From Pseudomonas rhizoryzae (GTDB lineage Bacteria; Pseudomonadota; Gammaproteobacteria; Pseudomonadales; Pseudomonadaceae), in NCBI RefSeq assembly GCF_005250615.1, contig NZ_SULM01000001.1:372001-436000 (forward strand): a stretch of DNA of 64,000 nt, written 5' to 3'. The number at the start of each line of letters is the position of its first letter. The stretch's first letter is position 1. Below are positions 31,617 through 41,058 of this stretch, one piece after another. Both the position numbers and the translations under genes were made by a program. The notes beneath the pieces are model-generated. The model had not been told where the DNA came from and searched no databases. It saw nothing but the letters and a program-made list of their open reading frames with translations.

Positions 31617-32614
31617 TGGCAAGGCTCCTTCAGGGGACCGGCACTGGTGCCGGGACGGACGAGGCAGGGCAGGCACTGCTGGTAGATGGCACTGCCGGCG
31701 ATCAGCGCCAGCAATTCGGTGACGAGGAGGGCGCCCAGGCTCTGCAGGGGCTGCATGACGCTGCACAGGCTGGGTTCGAGGCGCGCACCCATGGCGATGC
31801 CATCGAAGCCCACCACCGAGAGGTCGCCGGGTACCGGCACCCCGTGGCGTTGCAACTCGGCGATGACACTCAGCGCCAGCAGATCGTTGGTGCACAGCAA
31901 GGCGGTCGGGGCGTCGCGCTCCAGGCGCGGGGCGAGTTCGGCCCAGTCGGCGTCGGTGTGGCTGGCCAGCTCCAGGCGCGGCAGCGGCGGCAGGCCGGCG
32001 GCGGCCATGGCCTGGCAATAGCCGGCGAAGCGGCGCTCGCTGCGATCCGACTGCAGCGCCGGACCCGAGACCAGGGCGATGCGGCGATGACCCAGGCCGA
32101 GCAGGTGCTCGGTGGCCATGGCCATGCCTTGGCGGTTGTCCACCGCTACCGCCGCATAGGGTTTCTGGGGTTCGTGATAGGCGAGGATGAAGGGCGTGCG
32201 CTCGCGACTCAGCTCGGCCAGCACCTGGCTGCGGTCGGCATCGGCCACCGTCAGCACCAGGCCGGCGACGCGCTGGCGCAAGAGTTCTTCCACCACTGCC
32301 GCCTCGCGCTCGGGCTGGTAGTCGGTGGTGGCGATCACCAGCGAATAGCCCTGGCTGCGGGCGCTGCGCTCCATGGCGTGCAATTGTTCGGCGAACACCG
32401 GGTTGAGCAGACTGGGTACCACCACGCCGATCAGCCGGGTGCTCTGCTGGCGCAACTGGCGGCCCAGCAGATTGGGGCGGAAATTGAGTTTGCGTGCGGC
32501 GTCCAGCACCCGCTCACGGGTCCTCTCGCGTACCTGCTCGGGGTTGGCGAAAGCCCGCGCCGCCGTGGCCCGGGATACCCCGGCCTGCTGCGCCACCTGT
32601 TTCAGATCGGTCAT
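31613..32614 (-). CDS. LacI family transcriptional regulator
   Basis: The 333-residue regulator has the LacI DNA-binding head (LKQVAQQAGVSRATAARAFANPEQVRERTRERVLDAARKLNFRPN) and a periplasmic-binding-like effector domain (GVVVPSLLNPVFAEQL...). It is the first gene of the operon, coupled to the binding-protein gene (ATGA), with a palindrome 13 bases upstream. That fits an autoregulated repressor released by the transported compound. In the recognition helix, SRATAARAF replaces the common S-x-T-V-S-R-x-L. Confidence 0.92.
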   Translation of the reverse strand: MTDLKQVAQQAGVSRATAARAFANPEQVRERTRERVLDAARKLNFRPNLLGRQLRQQSTRLIGVVVPSLLNPVFAEQLHAMERSARSQGYSLVIATTDYQPEREAAVVEELLRQRVAGLVLTVADADRSQVLAELSRERTPFILAYHEPQKPYAAVAVDNRQGMAMATEHLLGLGHRRIALVSGPALQSDRSERRFAGYCQAMAAAGLPPLPRLELASHTDADWAELAPRLERDAPTALLCTNDLLALSVIAELQRHGVPVPGDLSVVGFDGIAMGARLEPSLCSVMQPLQSLGALLVTELLALIAGSAIYQQCLPCLVRPGTSAGPLKEPCQ

Positions 32615-32627
32615 GCCTGCCTCGTTT

Positions 32628-32641
32628 TGAGATCGATCTCA
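32628..32641. promoter_or_regulatory. Candidate LacI operator
   Basis: TGAGATCGATCTCA is a perfect 14-bp palindrome with a central CG, the symmetry LacI-family repressors need. It lies 13 bases upstream of the lacI start, where binding would block the promoter of the whole operon. Confidence 0.6.
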
Positions 32642-32704
32642 TCGAGTGCAGACAGTGCCCGCCGTCTGTGTCGTTGCGATGACAGTCAGATGAAATTTCG
32701 CCGC

Positions 32705-35700
32705 TCAGCGCGGGCGAGACGAGTTCGGCTGTCCAGGCGGGCGCGGTTCATACAGCAGTCCGTAGAGCACCGGGATCAGCCCCAGGGTCACCAGGGTGCC
32801 CAGGGCCAGGCCACCGATCATGCTGATGGCCATGCCGGTCCACAGCGGGCCGCCGAAGAGCATGAGCGGGATGAGCCCGAGGATGCAGGTGAGCTTGGTC
32901 ATGAGGATGGGTCGCAGTCGTTCGCCGGCGGCGTCCAGCAGCGCGGGCACCAGGGCTTTGCCGGCTTGCCGCTCGATCTCGATGCGTTCGAGCAGGAGTA
33001 CCGCGTTGTTGACGATGATGCCGCCCAGGGACAGCAGGCCGAAGGTGGCCATGAAGCCGAAGGGGTAGCCGCTGAGCCAGAGCGCCAGGGCGACGCCGAT
33101 GAGGATGAAGGGGATGCTGGCGACGATGATGAGCACCTTGCGCCAGGAATCGAATTGCCAGAGGAAGAGCAGCAGCATGGCCACCACCGCCAGGGGGAGG
33201 TAGCGCAGCAGGGCATCGTTGGCGGCGGCGGAATCCTCGATCTCGCCACCCAGCTCCAGGCGGTAACCGGCTGGCAACTGCAAGGTGGGCAACTGGGGGG
33301 CGAGCGTCGCGACCAGGGTAGCGGCGGTCATCCCGGGATTGCGCGCGCTGACGGTGAGGGTGGGAATCAGGTTGCGCCGGACCTTCACCCCGGCCTCGCT
33401 GCCGAGTTCGACCTGGGCGATGGCGGCGAGGGGGAGCGACGGGCCACCGCCATGGGGATAGACCAGGGTGTCGGCCAGCGCGCCGGGGAGGGCTCGGCGG
33501 CTGCGTGCGACGACGTCGACCCTATATTGACCATCGCGCAGCTGGGCGCCGCCGAGACCGTCACCGACCAGTTGCAGAGCCTGGGCCAGGTCTTGGCTGT
33601 CGACCCCGGCAGCGCGGGCTAGGGCCTGGTCGACCTGGACGCGGTAGCGCAGCAGGCGCGGGCCCCAGTCGTTCTGGATGTCCCGCGTGCCGGGCACGGC
33701 GGCGAGCAGTTCCTCCAGTTGCGCGCCGAGTCGGCGCAGGGTGGCTTCGTCCGGACCGCTCAGGCGGTAAACCGCCAGGCCACTCTCGGTGGTGCCCAGG
33801 GAGAAGCGCTTGGGCTGGGCGCGGACGTCGGGGTACTGGCGTGCCAGGTAGTCGCCCACCCGGGCCATGACCTGCTCGAGGTCGGCGTCGGGGCGGGTGG
33901 TGACGGTGAAATAGGCGACGTTGGCACCCGGCAGCGGCGGATTGAGGCCAAGCACGATACGCGGGCCGCCGTCGGCGACGTAGCCGATGCTCTCGACGAT
34001 GTCCGGGTCTTCGCCCAGCCAACGGCTGAATGCCTGCATGCGTTCCAGGGTGCGCGCGGTCTGGGTGCCGGGCTCCAGCTGGAGGGGGATCTGGAATTGG
34101 TTGCGGTCCGAGGGCGGCAGAAAATCGTAGGGCAGGCTGAGTAGCTTGAGCGTGGCCACGGCGAGGAGGGCCAGCATGGCCAGGAGGTAGGCGACCCGGT
34201 ACCGCAAGAGCACCTGCAGCAGGCGTCGGTAGCCACCGTGCAGGGCGCCGCTGGCGACAGCGGTGGCGTGGACCGGATCGGGTACCAGGCGCAGGCAGAG
34301 CAGCGGCGTCACGGTCAGGCTCAGTACCCAGGAGCCCAGCAGGGTGAGGGCCAGCACCACGGCCAGGGACCTCAGGTATTCATTGGTGCTGGTCTGGCCG
34401 AGGAAGAACGGCGAGAAGGCCAGGATGATCACCAGCGAGGAGGTCAGCAGCGGCACCGCCAGGGTCCGCCCGGCGGCCTCGCAGGCGGCGCGGCGCCCCT
34501 CGCCGGCACGTAGACGCCGCTCGATGTCCTCGGCGATGACGATGCCATTGTCCACCAGGAGGCCCAGGGCGAGGATGAGGGCGGCGATGGACACCGTCTG
34601 CAGCTCGATGCCCAGGGCGCGCATGACCAGCAGGGTCGCCAGCACGGTGAGCGGCACGATGGTGCCGACGATGAGGCCGAGGCGCCAGCCCAGGAACAGC
34701 ATGACCACCGCCATGACGATGGCCATGGTTTCCAGCAGCACGTGCTGCATGCGGTCCATGGCGTGGTGCACCACCTCGGGTTGGAAGGTCACCCGGTGCA
34801 GGGCGAAGCCGGAGGGCAGGGTGCCTTGCAGTTCCTTCAGGCGAGCGTGCAGCGCTTCGCCGAAGGCCTCGACGCTGCGCCCCGGCAGCATGGCGATGCC
34901 CAGGACCACCGCCCGCTCGCCCCGGTAGAAGGCGGCGCTCTGCGGAGCCTGCTCGGGTTCGACGTCGACCTGGGCCAGCTCGCCCAGGGGCAGGGCGCGA
35001 CCGTCGGGCAATTGGATCGGCAGGGTGCGGAGTGCGGCGGGGTCGGACAGCTCCCCGCTGATGGCCAGGCTCAGATCGCGGCCCCCCTGCCGCGCATTGC
35101 CGCCGCTGACTAGCAGATTGCGCGCGCGCAGTTGCGCGAGCAGCCCCTGGGGTGTCAGTCCCAGGCGGGCCAGGACGGTGGGCGCAAGCTCCAGCACGAG
35201 GCGATCCTGCTGAAGGCCATAGAGGGCGATACGTTCCACCCCCGGCAGGTCATAGAGAGCACGCCGCAGCCGTTCGACCTCGCCGCGCAGCTCGGCCAGG
35301 GAGAAGCCGGGTGCGGTCACGGCGATGGACGCCACCGCCACCCGGCCGAAGTCGTCGTCCACCTGGGGGCCCTGGGTGCCTTCCGGCAGACTCGCGGCGA
35401 CCTCGCCGACCTTGTTGCGCACCCGCTGCCAGAGTGCGGGCAGGTCCTTGATCTCGTCGCGGGCGGTGAGCTGGATGATGGCCTGGCCCGGTCTGAGGGT
35501 GGTCACCAGGGTCTTGAGTTCGGGCAATTCGCGCAGGCGGTCCTCCAGGGGCTTGGCCAGCAGTTCTTCGACCCGGTCACTGGGTAGACCGGGCAAGGCG
35601 ACGCTGACCAGGGCGTCGCGGATGGTCACGCTGGGTTCCTCCTGGGACGGAAAACCGAGGAAGGCACGGGCGCCGCCCAGCAGCAGTGCGATGGCGAGAA

Positions 35701-35746
35701 ACAGCACCAGGCGGCCGCGAGCCAGGGCGAGATAGGTCAGGGACAT
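32705..35746 (-). CDS. RND efflux pump inner-membrane transporter
   Basis: The 1013-residue protein has the AcrB-like 12-helix layout with two large periplasmic loops. Helix 4 has LALGLLVDNGIVIAEDIERR, keeping one of the two proton-relay aspartates of AcrB (the second is Asn, as in several RND subgroups). PFILIGVALALWLSGYPFGFMATFGLLSLGGIIVNNAVLLLERIE is the helix 10-11 region. The start at 35746 (MSLTYLALARG) follows the fusion-protein stop by four bases. It is an H+-driven exporter of drugs or lipophilic compounds; the substrate is unknown. It ends a four-gene operon. Confidence 0.93.
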   Translation of the reverse strand: MSLTYLALARGRLVLFLAIALLLGGARAFLGFPSQEEPSVTIRDALVSVALPGLPSDRVEELLAKPLEDRLRELPELKTLVTTLRPGQAIIQLTARDEIKDLPALWQRVRNKVGEVAASLPEGTQGPQVDDDFGRVAVASIAVTAPGFSLAELRGEVERLRRALYDLPGVERIALYGLQQDRLVLELAPTVLARLGLTPQGLLAQLRARNLLVSGGNARQGGRDLSLAISGELSDPAALRTLPIQLPDGRALPLGELAQVDVEPEQAPQSAAFYRGERAVVLGIAMLPGRSVEAFGEALHARLKELQGTLPSGFALHRVTFQPEVVHHAMDRMQHVLLETMAIVMAVVMLFLGWRLGLIVGTIVPLTVLATLLVMRALGIELQTVSIAALILALGLLVDNGIVIAEDIERRLRAGEGRRAACEAAGRTLAVPLLTSSLVIILAFSPFFLGQTSTNEYLRSLAVVLALTLLGSWVLSLTVTPLLCLRLVPDPVHATAVASGALHGGYRRLLQVLLRYRVAYLLAMLALLAVATLKLLSLPYDFLPPSDRNQFQIPLQLEPGTQTARTLERMQAFSRWLGEDPDIVESIGYVADGGPRIVLGLNPPLPGANVAYFTVTTRPDADLEQVMARVGDYLARQYPDVRAQPKRFSLGTTESGLAVYRLSGPDEATLRRLGAQLEELLAAVPGTRDIQNDWGPRLLRYRVQVDQALARAAGVDSQDLAQALQLVGDGLGGAQLRDGQYRVDVVARSRRALPGALADTLVYPHGGGPSLPLAAIAQVELGSEAGVKVRRNLIPTLTVSARNPGMTAATLVATLAPQLPTLQLPAGYRLELGGEIEDSAAANDALLRYLPLAVVAMLLLFLWQFDSWRKVLIIVASIPFILIGVALALWLSGYPFGFMATFGLLSLGGIIVNNAVLLLERIEIERQAGKALVPALLDAAGERLRPILMTKLTCILGLIPLMLFGGPLWTGMAISMIGGLALGTLVTLGLIPVLYGLLYEPRPPGQPNSSRPR

Positions 35747-35750
35747 GGCC

Positions 35751-36842
35751 TTACTCCCGGGTGAGCAGGGTGCTGGGTTGATAGGGCTGCACGCGTTCAC
35801 CGCTGCGCAGGAAGGCGGCCCCGGCCACCACGATCCGCTCGCCTGCCGCCAGGCCACCGTCGATCAGCACCTGGCCGTCCTGCAGGGCGCCGAAGGTCAC
35901 GGCGCGCGCGTGCACCTGCTGGGTCGCGGCCTGATAGACGTAAACGTTGCCGGTATTACCGTCCTGGCCTGGCAGCAGGGCGCCCAGGGGCACCGCCAGG
36001 GTGTCGGCGAGGGGCAGGGGCAGGCGCACGTCCAGCAGGCTGCCGCTGGGCAGGGCGTTGGCGCTGGGGTCCAGGGTGAAGATGGCCTCCTGCAACAGAC
36101 CCTGCTCGGCCTGGGGTGAGACGCCAACCAGGCGCAACGCCAAGGGCGTGCCGCCGCCGCTGGCGAATGCCTGGGCCGTGGCATTCGGCTGCAACTGGCT
36201 GGCGAGGGCGACCGGGATGTTCACCACCACCTGGCGTTCGCCCTCGGCCTGCAGCTCGAACAGGGGCTCGCCGGCACCGACCAGGCGCAGGGGCGCGGCG
36301 ATGCGACTGACGATCCGCCCGGCGAAGGGCGCCTGCAACCGGGTCTGCGCCAGGGCGCGCTGTGCCAGTGCCAGTTCGGCTTCGGCCTCGCGCTGCTGGG
36401 CCTGGGCGGCGCCCTGAGCGGCGTTGGCCGCCTCCACCTCGGCGGCGGAGAGGTTGCCGTCGGCGGACAGGCGCTTGGCACGGCGCTGGCTGGTGCGGCG
36501 CTGGTCGAGCTCCACTTTGGCGGCCTGGAGGCGCGCCTGTGCCTGGGCGAGGCGCAGGCGCGCCGGCTCGGCATCCTGCTCTGCCAGCACCTGGCCGGCC
36601 GCGACCCGGGTACCTACCTCCACCAGCACCTGGAGGACCCGGCCGGGATTCTCGAAGGCCAGGATCGCCGCCCGCGGCTGGCGCACCAGGCCCGGCAGCA
36701 GCGGTGCGCGCGGCACCAGGCTACCCACCTCCGCGAGCTTGACGGTCCGTACGGGTTGAGGAGCGGGGCTTTCGCTCGGTGAGCAGCCGCCCAGCAGCAC
36801 GCTGAGCAGGAGGGGCAGGACGAGGGCGTGCGGGCCGGGCAT
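35751..36842 (-). CDS. RND periplasmic adaptor (membrane fusion lipoprotein)
   Basis: The 363-residue protein has a lipobox LLGGC at about residue 20, a biotinyl-lipoyl-like split domain (ENPGRVLQVLVEVGTRVAAGQVLAEQD and LQAPFAGRIVSRIAA) and a roughly 80-residue coiled-coil hairpin between them. The beta-barrel and membrane-proximal domains follow. It bridges the RND pump with the NodT-like channel. It overlaps neither neighbour; the gaps are 14 and 4 bases. Confidence 0.93.
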   Translation of the reverse strand: MPGPHALVLPLLLSVLLGGCSPSESPAPQPVRTVKLAEVGSLVPRAPLLPGLVRQPRAAILAFENPGRVLQVLVEVGTRVAAGQVLAEQDAEPARLRLAQAQARLQAAKVELDQRRTSQRRAKRLSADGNLSAAEVEAANAAQGAAQAQQREAEAELALAQRALAQTRLQAPFAGRIVSRIAAPLRLVGAGEPLFELQAEGERQVVVNIPVALASQLQPNATAQAFASGGGTPLALRLVGVSPQAEQGLLQEAIFTLDPSANALPSGSLLDVRLPLPLADTLAVPLGALLPGQDGNTGNVYVYQAATQQVHARAVTFGALQDGQVLIDGGLAAGERIVVAGAAFLRSGERVQPYQPSTLLTRE

Positions 36843-36856
36843 GGCAGGCTCCAGGA

Positions 36857-37642
36857 TCAGAAACTGTAGGTCAGGGCGAATTGGGCGGTGGTCGCAGTGG
36901 CGCGTTGCAGCAGGGGGCTGTCGCGGACCTGGTCGCCGTAATCGGTCGTGGTCAGGGTGGCGACCGAACTCCAGTGCGGATCGAAGCTGTGCAGCCAGTT
37001 CAGGGCCAGCGAATAGGCATAGATGCCGGCGTCCGGCCGCGCCTGGGCGAAGCCACTGGCGGCGCTCTGGGCGGCGTCGACGCCGAAGTAGGTCTGGTTG
37101 AAACGCTGGTCGCCGGCGTGGGCATCCAGGTCCAGGGCCAGGGTGTCGCGGTCGGTGTGCAGGCCGATGGCTTCCAGCCCCAGGCGATAGCGCGTGCCAC
37201 GCTGGGCGCCGGCCAGACGCCATTCCCCCTCCGCGTTGAGGCTGAGCCAGGGCGCCAGGGCCTGGCTCAGGTTGAGATCGAGCACGCTGGCGCCGCCGAC
37301 CTCGCCCAGGCCTCGCAGGCGATCGGCGCCGGGACGCGAGGCGTTGTCCCGGTCGTCGCGACCGAAGTCATAGTTCAGGGCGCCGCTCAGGGTCAGGCCG
37401 CCGGCGGATAGCCATTGCAGGCCGAGGCCGCGAGTGGTGTCGGCGAAGAACAGGCCACGCTGCACTGCCACCAGCGGCAGGAGTTGCGGCCGATAGTCGG
37501 CCGAGCCCAGGTAGCGGCTGACGACGCCAGCCACCAGGCCCAGGTTGACCTCGGTATGGTCGCCCCAGGGCGAGGTCTCGGTAGCACGGCTGGCCGCGGG
37601 TAGCAGGCAGAACAACAACGGTAGGAGGAGGGGACGTTGCAT
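36857..37642 (-). CDS. MipA/OmpV family outer-membrane protein
   Basis: The 261-residue protein has a signal peptide (LLLPLLFCLLPAASRA) and repeated amphipathic strands typical of an outer-membrane barrel (VNLGLVAGVVSRYLGSADYRPQLLPLVAV...). It ends in phenylalanine (LTYSF), the BAM recognition end. MipA was found as an MltA/PBP1b scaffold, and relatives are induced by antibiotics or osmotic change. Its place between the channel and adaptor genes of an RND operon is unusual for a housekeeping role. Confidence 0.85.
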   Translation of the reverse strand: MQRPLLLPLLFCLLPAASRATETSPWGDHTEVNLGLVAGVVSRYLGSADYRPQLLPLVAVQRGLFFADTTRGLGLQWLSAGGLTLSGALNYDFGRDDRDNASRPGADRLRGLGEVGGASVLDLNLSQALAPWLSLNAEGEWRLAGAQRGTRYRLGLEAIGLHTDRDTLALDLDAHAGDQRFNQTYFGVDAAQSAASGFAQARPDAGIYAYSLALNWLHSFDPHWSSVATLTTTDYGDQVRDSPLLQRATATTAQFALTYSF

Positions 37643-37653
37643 GACGGGTTCTC

Positions 37654-39090
37654 TCAGGTAGCGGAGGGGTTGTCCAGGCCGTGCAGAGCGCGATACAGGC
37701 GTAGGCGATTGAGCCGCAGGGCGTGATCGGCCTGGCGCCAGGCAGCGGTGCGGCGCAGGTCGTCGAGTGCGGCTTCCAGGATGGCGGTGGGGCTACCGGC
37801 GCCGGCCTGCCACTGGCGCTCCAGGCGTTGGCTGCGCTCCCGGGCCAGGCGTACCTGGGCATCCCCGCTGCGCCATTGATCGAGCAGCTGGCGGCGTTCT
37901 TCCAGGCCATCGGCCACCTCGCGAAAGGCGTCCTGCAGGGTGCGTTCGTAGGCGGCGACGGCCAGGTCGCGCTCGATGCGCGCGGCGTCCAGGTTGGCTT
38001 GGTTGCGCCCGCCGTCGAGCAGCGGTAGCGACAGCGATGGGGTGAGCAGGCGCAGGCCGTGGCCGGCGCTGAGCAGACTCTGCAGGTCCGGGCTTGCCAG
38101 GCCGATGGCGGTACTCAGGCGGATGCTCGGCAAGAAGGCCGCGCGGGCGGCGCCGATACTGGCGTTGGCGGCCTGCAGCCGCTCTTCCGCAGCGCGGACA
38201 TCGAGACGCTCCAGCAGGCGGGTGGAGGGCAGGTCGGCCAGCTCCCCGGGCGCTTCCGGCAGCCCGGTGGAAAGCGGCCGGGGTGCACTGGGCGCCGGAC
38301 TCAGTCGATATCCGCTGACCCAGGCCAGCGCCTGGTAGGCCTGGGCGCGCTGAGCCAGGGCCTGCCGCGCCTGCTGGCCGCTTTCCAGGGCGGCCTGGCT
38401 GACGGGTTCCAGGGCGGCCGCGGGCAGCTCACCCGCGCTGATAAGGGCCTGGGTGCGTTGCACCAGCTGCTCGCTGAGGGCGTCCAGTGCCTGGCTGCTG
38501 GCGACCTGGTCATCGGCCTCCCGCGCCAGCAGGAACAGCCGCGCCACCTCGGCCACCAGGGCACCGCGGGCGGCCTGCTGGCCGTATTCGCTGGCCAGCA
38601 GTTGGTGCCGGGCCGCCTCACCGAGGCTGGCCAGGCGACCGAAGAAATCCAGCTCGAAGTCGTCCGTGCCGAGCGTGGCGGTGGCCAGGTCCTGCTGGTA
38701 GCGTTCGTCCAGCGCCGGATCGGCGAAGCGCTGGCGGGGCCGCTGCACGGCCAGGCCCAGGGTGGGCCAGCGCTCGGCTTGGCGCAGCCCCAGTTGCGCC
38801 CGGGCCTGCTCGACCCTGAGTTGCGTTATCCGGTAGTCTCGATTGCCCGCCAACGCCTGGATCACCAGTTCAGGCAACAGGGCTTCGTCACTGACCGCGG
38901 CGAGTAACTGCCGCTCGTCCTGGCTCAGGGCGAGGTCCGCCGGCGGGACTGCCGCCCGTAGGGGCTGGCCCTGCTGCGCCGGGATCGGCAGCGCCGGGCG
39001 TTGATAGGCGGGAATCAGCGAACAGCCCGCCAGGCCGAGCAAGGCGGCAAGGGCGAGCGAACGCAGGGCGAAATGGGCGACGACGGACAT
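37654..39090 (-). CDS. NodT/OprM-type outer-membrane efflux channel lipoprotein
   Basis: The 478-residue protein has lipobox LLGLAGCSLIP (Cys at about 23). Two homologous halves of helical-hairpin/beta repeats follow, with ERLQAANASIGAARAAFLPSIRLS and SLLSAGHGLRLLTPSLSLPLLDGGRNQANLDAARIE, standard OprM/NodT motifs. It is the first gene of the efflux operon and begins 97 bases from the divergent response regulator gene. Confidence 0.93.
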   Translation of the reverse strand: MSVVAHFALRSLALAALLGLAGCSLIPAYQRPALPIPAQQGQPLRAAVPPADLALSQDERQLLAAVSDEALLPELVIQALAGNRDYRITQLRVEQARAQLGLRQAERWPTLGLAVQRPRQRFADPALDERYQQDLATATLGTDDFELDFFGRLASLGEAARHQLLASEYGQQAARGALVAEVARLFLLAREADDQVASSQALDALSEQLVQRTQALISAGELPAAALEPVSQAALESGQQARQALAQRAQAYQALAWVSGYRLSPAPSAPRPLSTGLPEAPGELADLPSTRLLERLDVRAAEERLQAANASIGAARAAFLPSIRLSTAIGLASPDLQSLLSAGHGLRLLTPSLSLPLLDGGRNQANLDAARIERDLAVAAYERTLQDAFREVADGLEERRQLLDQWRSGDAQVRLARERSQRLERQWQAGAGSPTAILEAALDDLRRTAAWRQADHALRLNRLRLYRALHGLDNPSAT

Positions 39091-39138
39091 GGCGAGACGA
39101 CCAGGCTTGAGAGGCTGATCGCCAGCCTAGGAACGCCG

Positions 39139-39179
39139 GATCAAGATTCCTTCGGCGAATTGTCGAGATTCGATCAAGA
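39139..39179. promoter_or_regulatory. Direct repeats in the efflux/two-component intergenic region
   Basis: The octamer GATCAAGA occurs at 39139-39146 and again at 39172-39179, 33 bases apart, in the 97-base divergent promoter region. OmpR-type regulators bind direct repeats, so this may be the regulator's site. The spacing of about three helix turns is longer than usual for a single dimer. Confidence 0.35.
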
Positions 39180-39187
39180 GAGCGGAC

Positions 39188-39874
39188 GTGGGCGACAAAC
39201 TCATACTCATCGTCGAGGACGACCCGGACAGCGCCAGCGTGCTGGAAGCCTATCTGCTGCGCGACGGCTTCGCGGTGGTCCTCGCGGAAGACGGCCACCA
39301 GGGGCTGGAGCTGTTCCAGCGTCGGCAGCCCGACCTGGTGCTGCTGGACATGATGCTGCCGCGGCTCGGCGGCACCGAGGTGCTGGCGCAGATCCGTCGA
39401 AGGGGGGATACCCCGGTCATCATGGTGACCGCCATCGGCGACGAGCCGGAAAAACTCGGCGCGCTGCGCTATGGCGCCGACGACTACGTGGTCAAGCCCT
39501 ACAACCCCAAGGAGGTGGTGGCCCGGGTGCATGCCGTGCTGCGCCGCTGCCACCAGGCGCCGCGCGACGAGCGCTGGCTGCGCCACGGCGCCCTGACGGT
39601 GGACCTGGAGAGTTTCAGCGCCACGGTGGAGCAGGGCGGCCAACCGCGCGCGCTGGAGTTGACCCCCACCGAGTTCGGCCTGCTCACCACCCTGATGCGT
39701 ACCCCGCACAAGGCCTTTACCCGCGACGAATTGCTGGAGCGCTGCCTGCCGGAGAGCGAGGCCTTGGCGCGGGTGGTGGATACCCATCTGCACAACCTCA
39801 GGCGCAAGCTGGAAAGCGCTGGCGTACCCGGAGTGCCGGTGACGGTCCGCGCCGTCGGTTACCGCTTCGCATGA
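39188..39874 (+). CDS. OmpR/PhoB-family response regulator
   Basis: The 228-residue protein has a receiver domain (acid pocket EDD at 10-12, phosphorylation site D54 in VLLDMMLP, T in VTA and K in VKPYNP). The C-terminal winged helix shows ELTPTEFGLLTTLMRTPHKAFTRDELLE and VVDTHLHNLRRKLE. It starts with GTG at 39188, preceded by AAGAGAGCGG. It is closest in layout to BaeR/AdeR, regulators of RND pumps, and diverges from the efflux operon, which is its likely target. Confidence 0.92.
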   Translation: MGDKLILIVEDDPDSASVLEAYLLRDGFAVVLAEDGHQGLELFQRRQPDLVLLDMMLPRLGGTEVLAQIRRRGDTPVIMVTAIGDEPEKLGALRYGADDYVVKPYNPKEVVARVHAVLRRCHQAPRDERWLRHGALTVDLESFSATVEQGGQPRALELTPTEFGLLTTLMRTPHKAFTRDELLERCLPESEALARVVDTHLHNLRRKLESAGVPGVPVTVRAVGYRFA

Positions 39875-41049
39875 GCCGCCAGCCACCCCTGGGTCGCTGG
39901 GTCGGCTGGCGCATGAGCCTGCTGGCGCTGGGCGCGGTGCTGGCGATCGCCGCTGGCATGTACCTCTGGTTCCTGTTCGGCGACTGGTGGGTGCTGCGCC
40001 AGGTGCCAGCGGCGGCGCGGGCGGAAATCCTCCAGCTGCGCGCCGATCCGCAGCAGAACGAGGCGCGGCTGTGGGAGCTGTTCAGTCACTACTACCCGGT
40101 GCGCTATTTCCTGCCCGGCATCGCCAGCCGCGACTGGTGGGTGCTGGCCGGCCTGCTGTTGGCCGCCGTACCCCTGATCCTGCTGGCCGGTTTCCGCCTG
40201 TCGCGCCCGCTGTCGAGCCAGTTCTCCGCCATCGCTGCCGCCGCGCGTCGGGTCGCCTCGGGCGAGCTGGACACCCGGCTGGACGTGGCCGAGACGGCAC
40301 CGGCGGAAGTGCGGCGCCTGGCGCTGGACTTCAACAGCCTCACCGCGCGCCTACAGCAATACGAAAATGACGTGCGCGACTCCAGCGCCATCCTCGCCCA
40401 TGAATTGCGCACCCCGCTCAACGCGGCCTCGGTGCGGGTGCAGGGCATCCTCGACGAGGTCTTGCCCGCCGACGCCCGCCAGTTGCAGCAGGTCAAGCGC
40501 CAGCTCGACCTGCTCAATACCCTGGTCGGCGACCTGCACACCCTGTCGCTCGCCGAGGCCGGGCAACTGGCTCTGGATCGACGGCCCTTCGTCCTGGCGG
40601 CGCTGGTGGAGGAGCGGCTGGCCTGGTTCGCCCCGCAGTTGCAGGCCGAGGGCGTCCGCGTCGAGCTGCAGCTGGACGAGCGCCAGCAGCTGTTCGCCGA
40701 CCGGGAGCGCATCGGCCAGTTGCTCACCATCCTGCTGGAAAACTTCCTGCGCTATGGCGCCAGCGGGGGCGAGCTGCAGATCGTCCAGCAGGCCCAGGCC
40801 GACGGCCTGATCCTGGAATTCCGCGACCGCGGCCCGGGTATCCCGGAGGCCGACCGGGAGCGGGTCTTCCATCGCTTCTGGCGCGCCGAGAGTTCCCGCG
40901 CGCGGCACCTGGGCGGCAGCGGGTTGGGGCTATCCATCGCCCGCGCCATCTGCGTCGCCCACCAGGGGCAGATCCGCGCGCTGGAGCGGCCCGGCGGCGG
41001 CGCGCTGCTGCGGATCGAGTTGCCCGGGCGAGTCGCCGCCCCGCTGTGA
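39871..41049 (+). CDS. Sensor histidine kinase, BaeS/AdeS-like
   Basis: The 392-residue kinase has two membrane helices (about 13-35 and 89-110) flanking a short 50-residue periplasmic loop. A HAMP domain (about 110-165) follows, then the H box with H177 in SSAILAHELRTPLN. The ATPase domain has the N box LLENFLRYG, G1 DRGPGIP and G2 GGSGLGLSIARAI. It overlaps the response-regulator gene by four bases (ATGA), so the pair is coupled. Confidence 0.92.
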   Translation: MSRQPPLGRWVGWRMSLLALGAVLAIAAGMYLWFLFGDWWVLRQVPAAARAEILQLRADPQQNEARLWELFSHYYPVRYFLPGIASRDWWVLAGLLLAAVPLILLAGFRLSRPLSSQFSAIAAAARRVASGELDTRLDVAETAPAEVRRLALDFNSLTARLQQYENDVRDSSAILAHELRTPLNAASVRVQGILDEVLPADARQLQQVKRQLDLLNTLVGDLHTLSLAEAGQLALDRRPFVLAALVEERLAWFAPQLQAEGVRVELQLDERQQLFADRERIGQLLTILLENFLRYGASGGELQIVQQAQADGLILEFRDRGPGIPEADRERVFHRFWRAESSRARHLGGSGLGLSIARAICVAHQGQIRALERPGGGALLRIELPGRVAAPL

Positions 41050-41058
41050 TCGCCTGAC

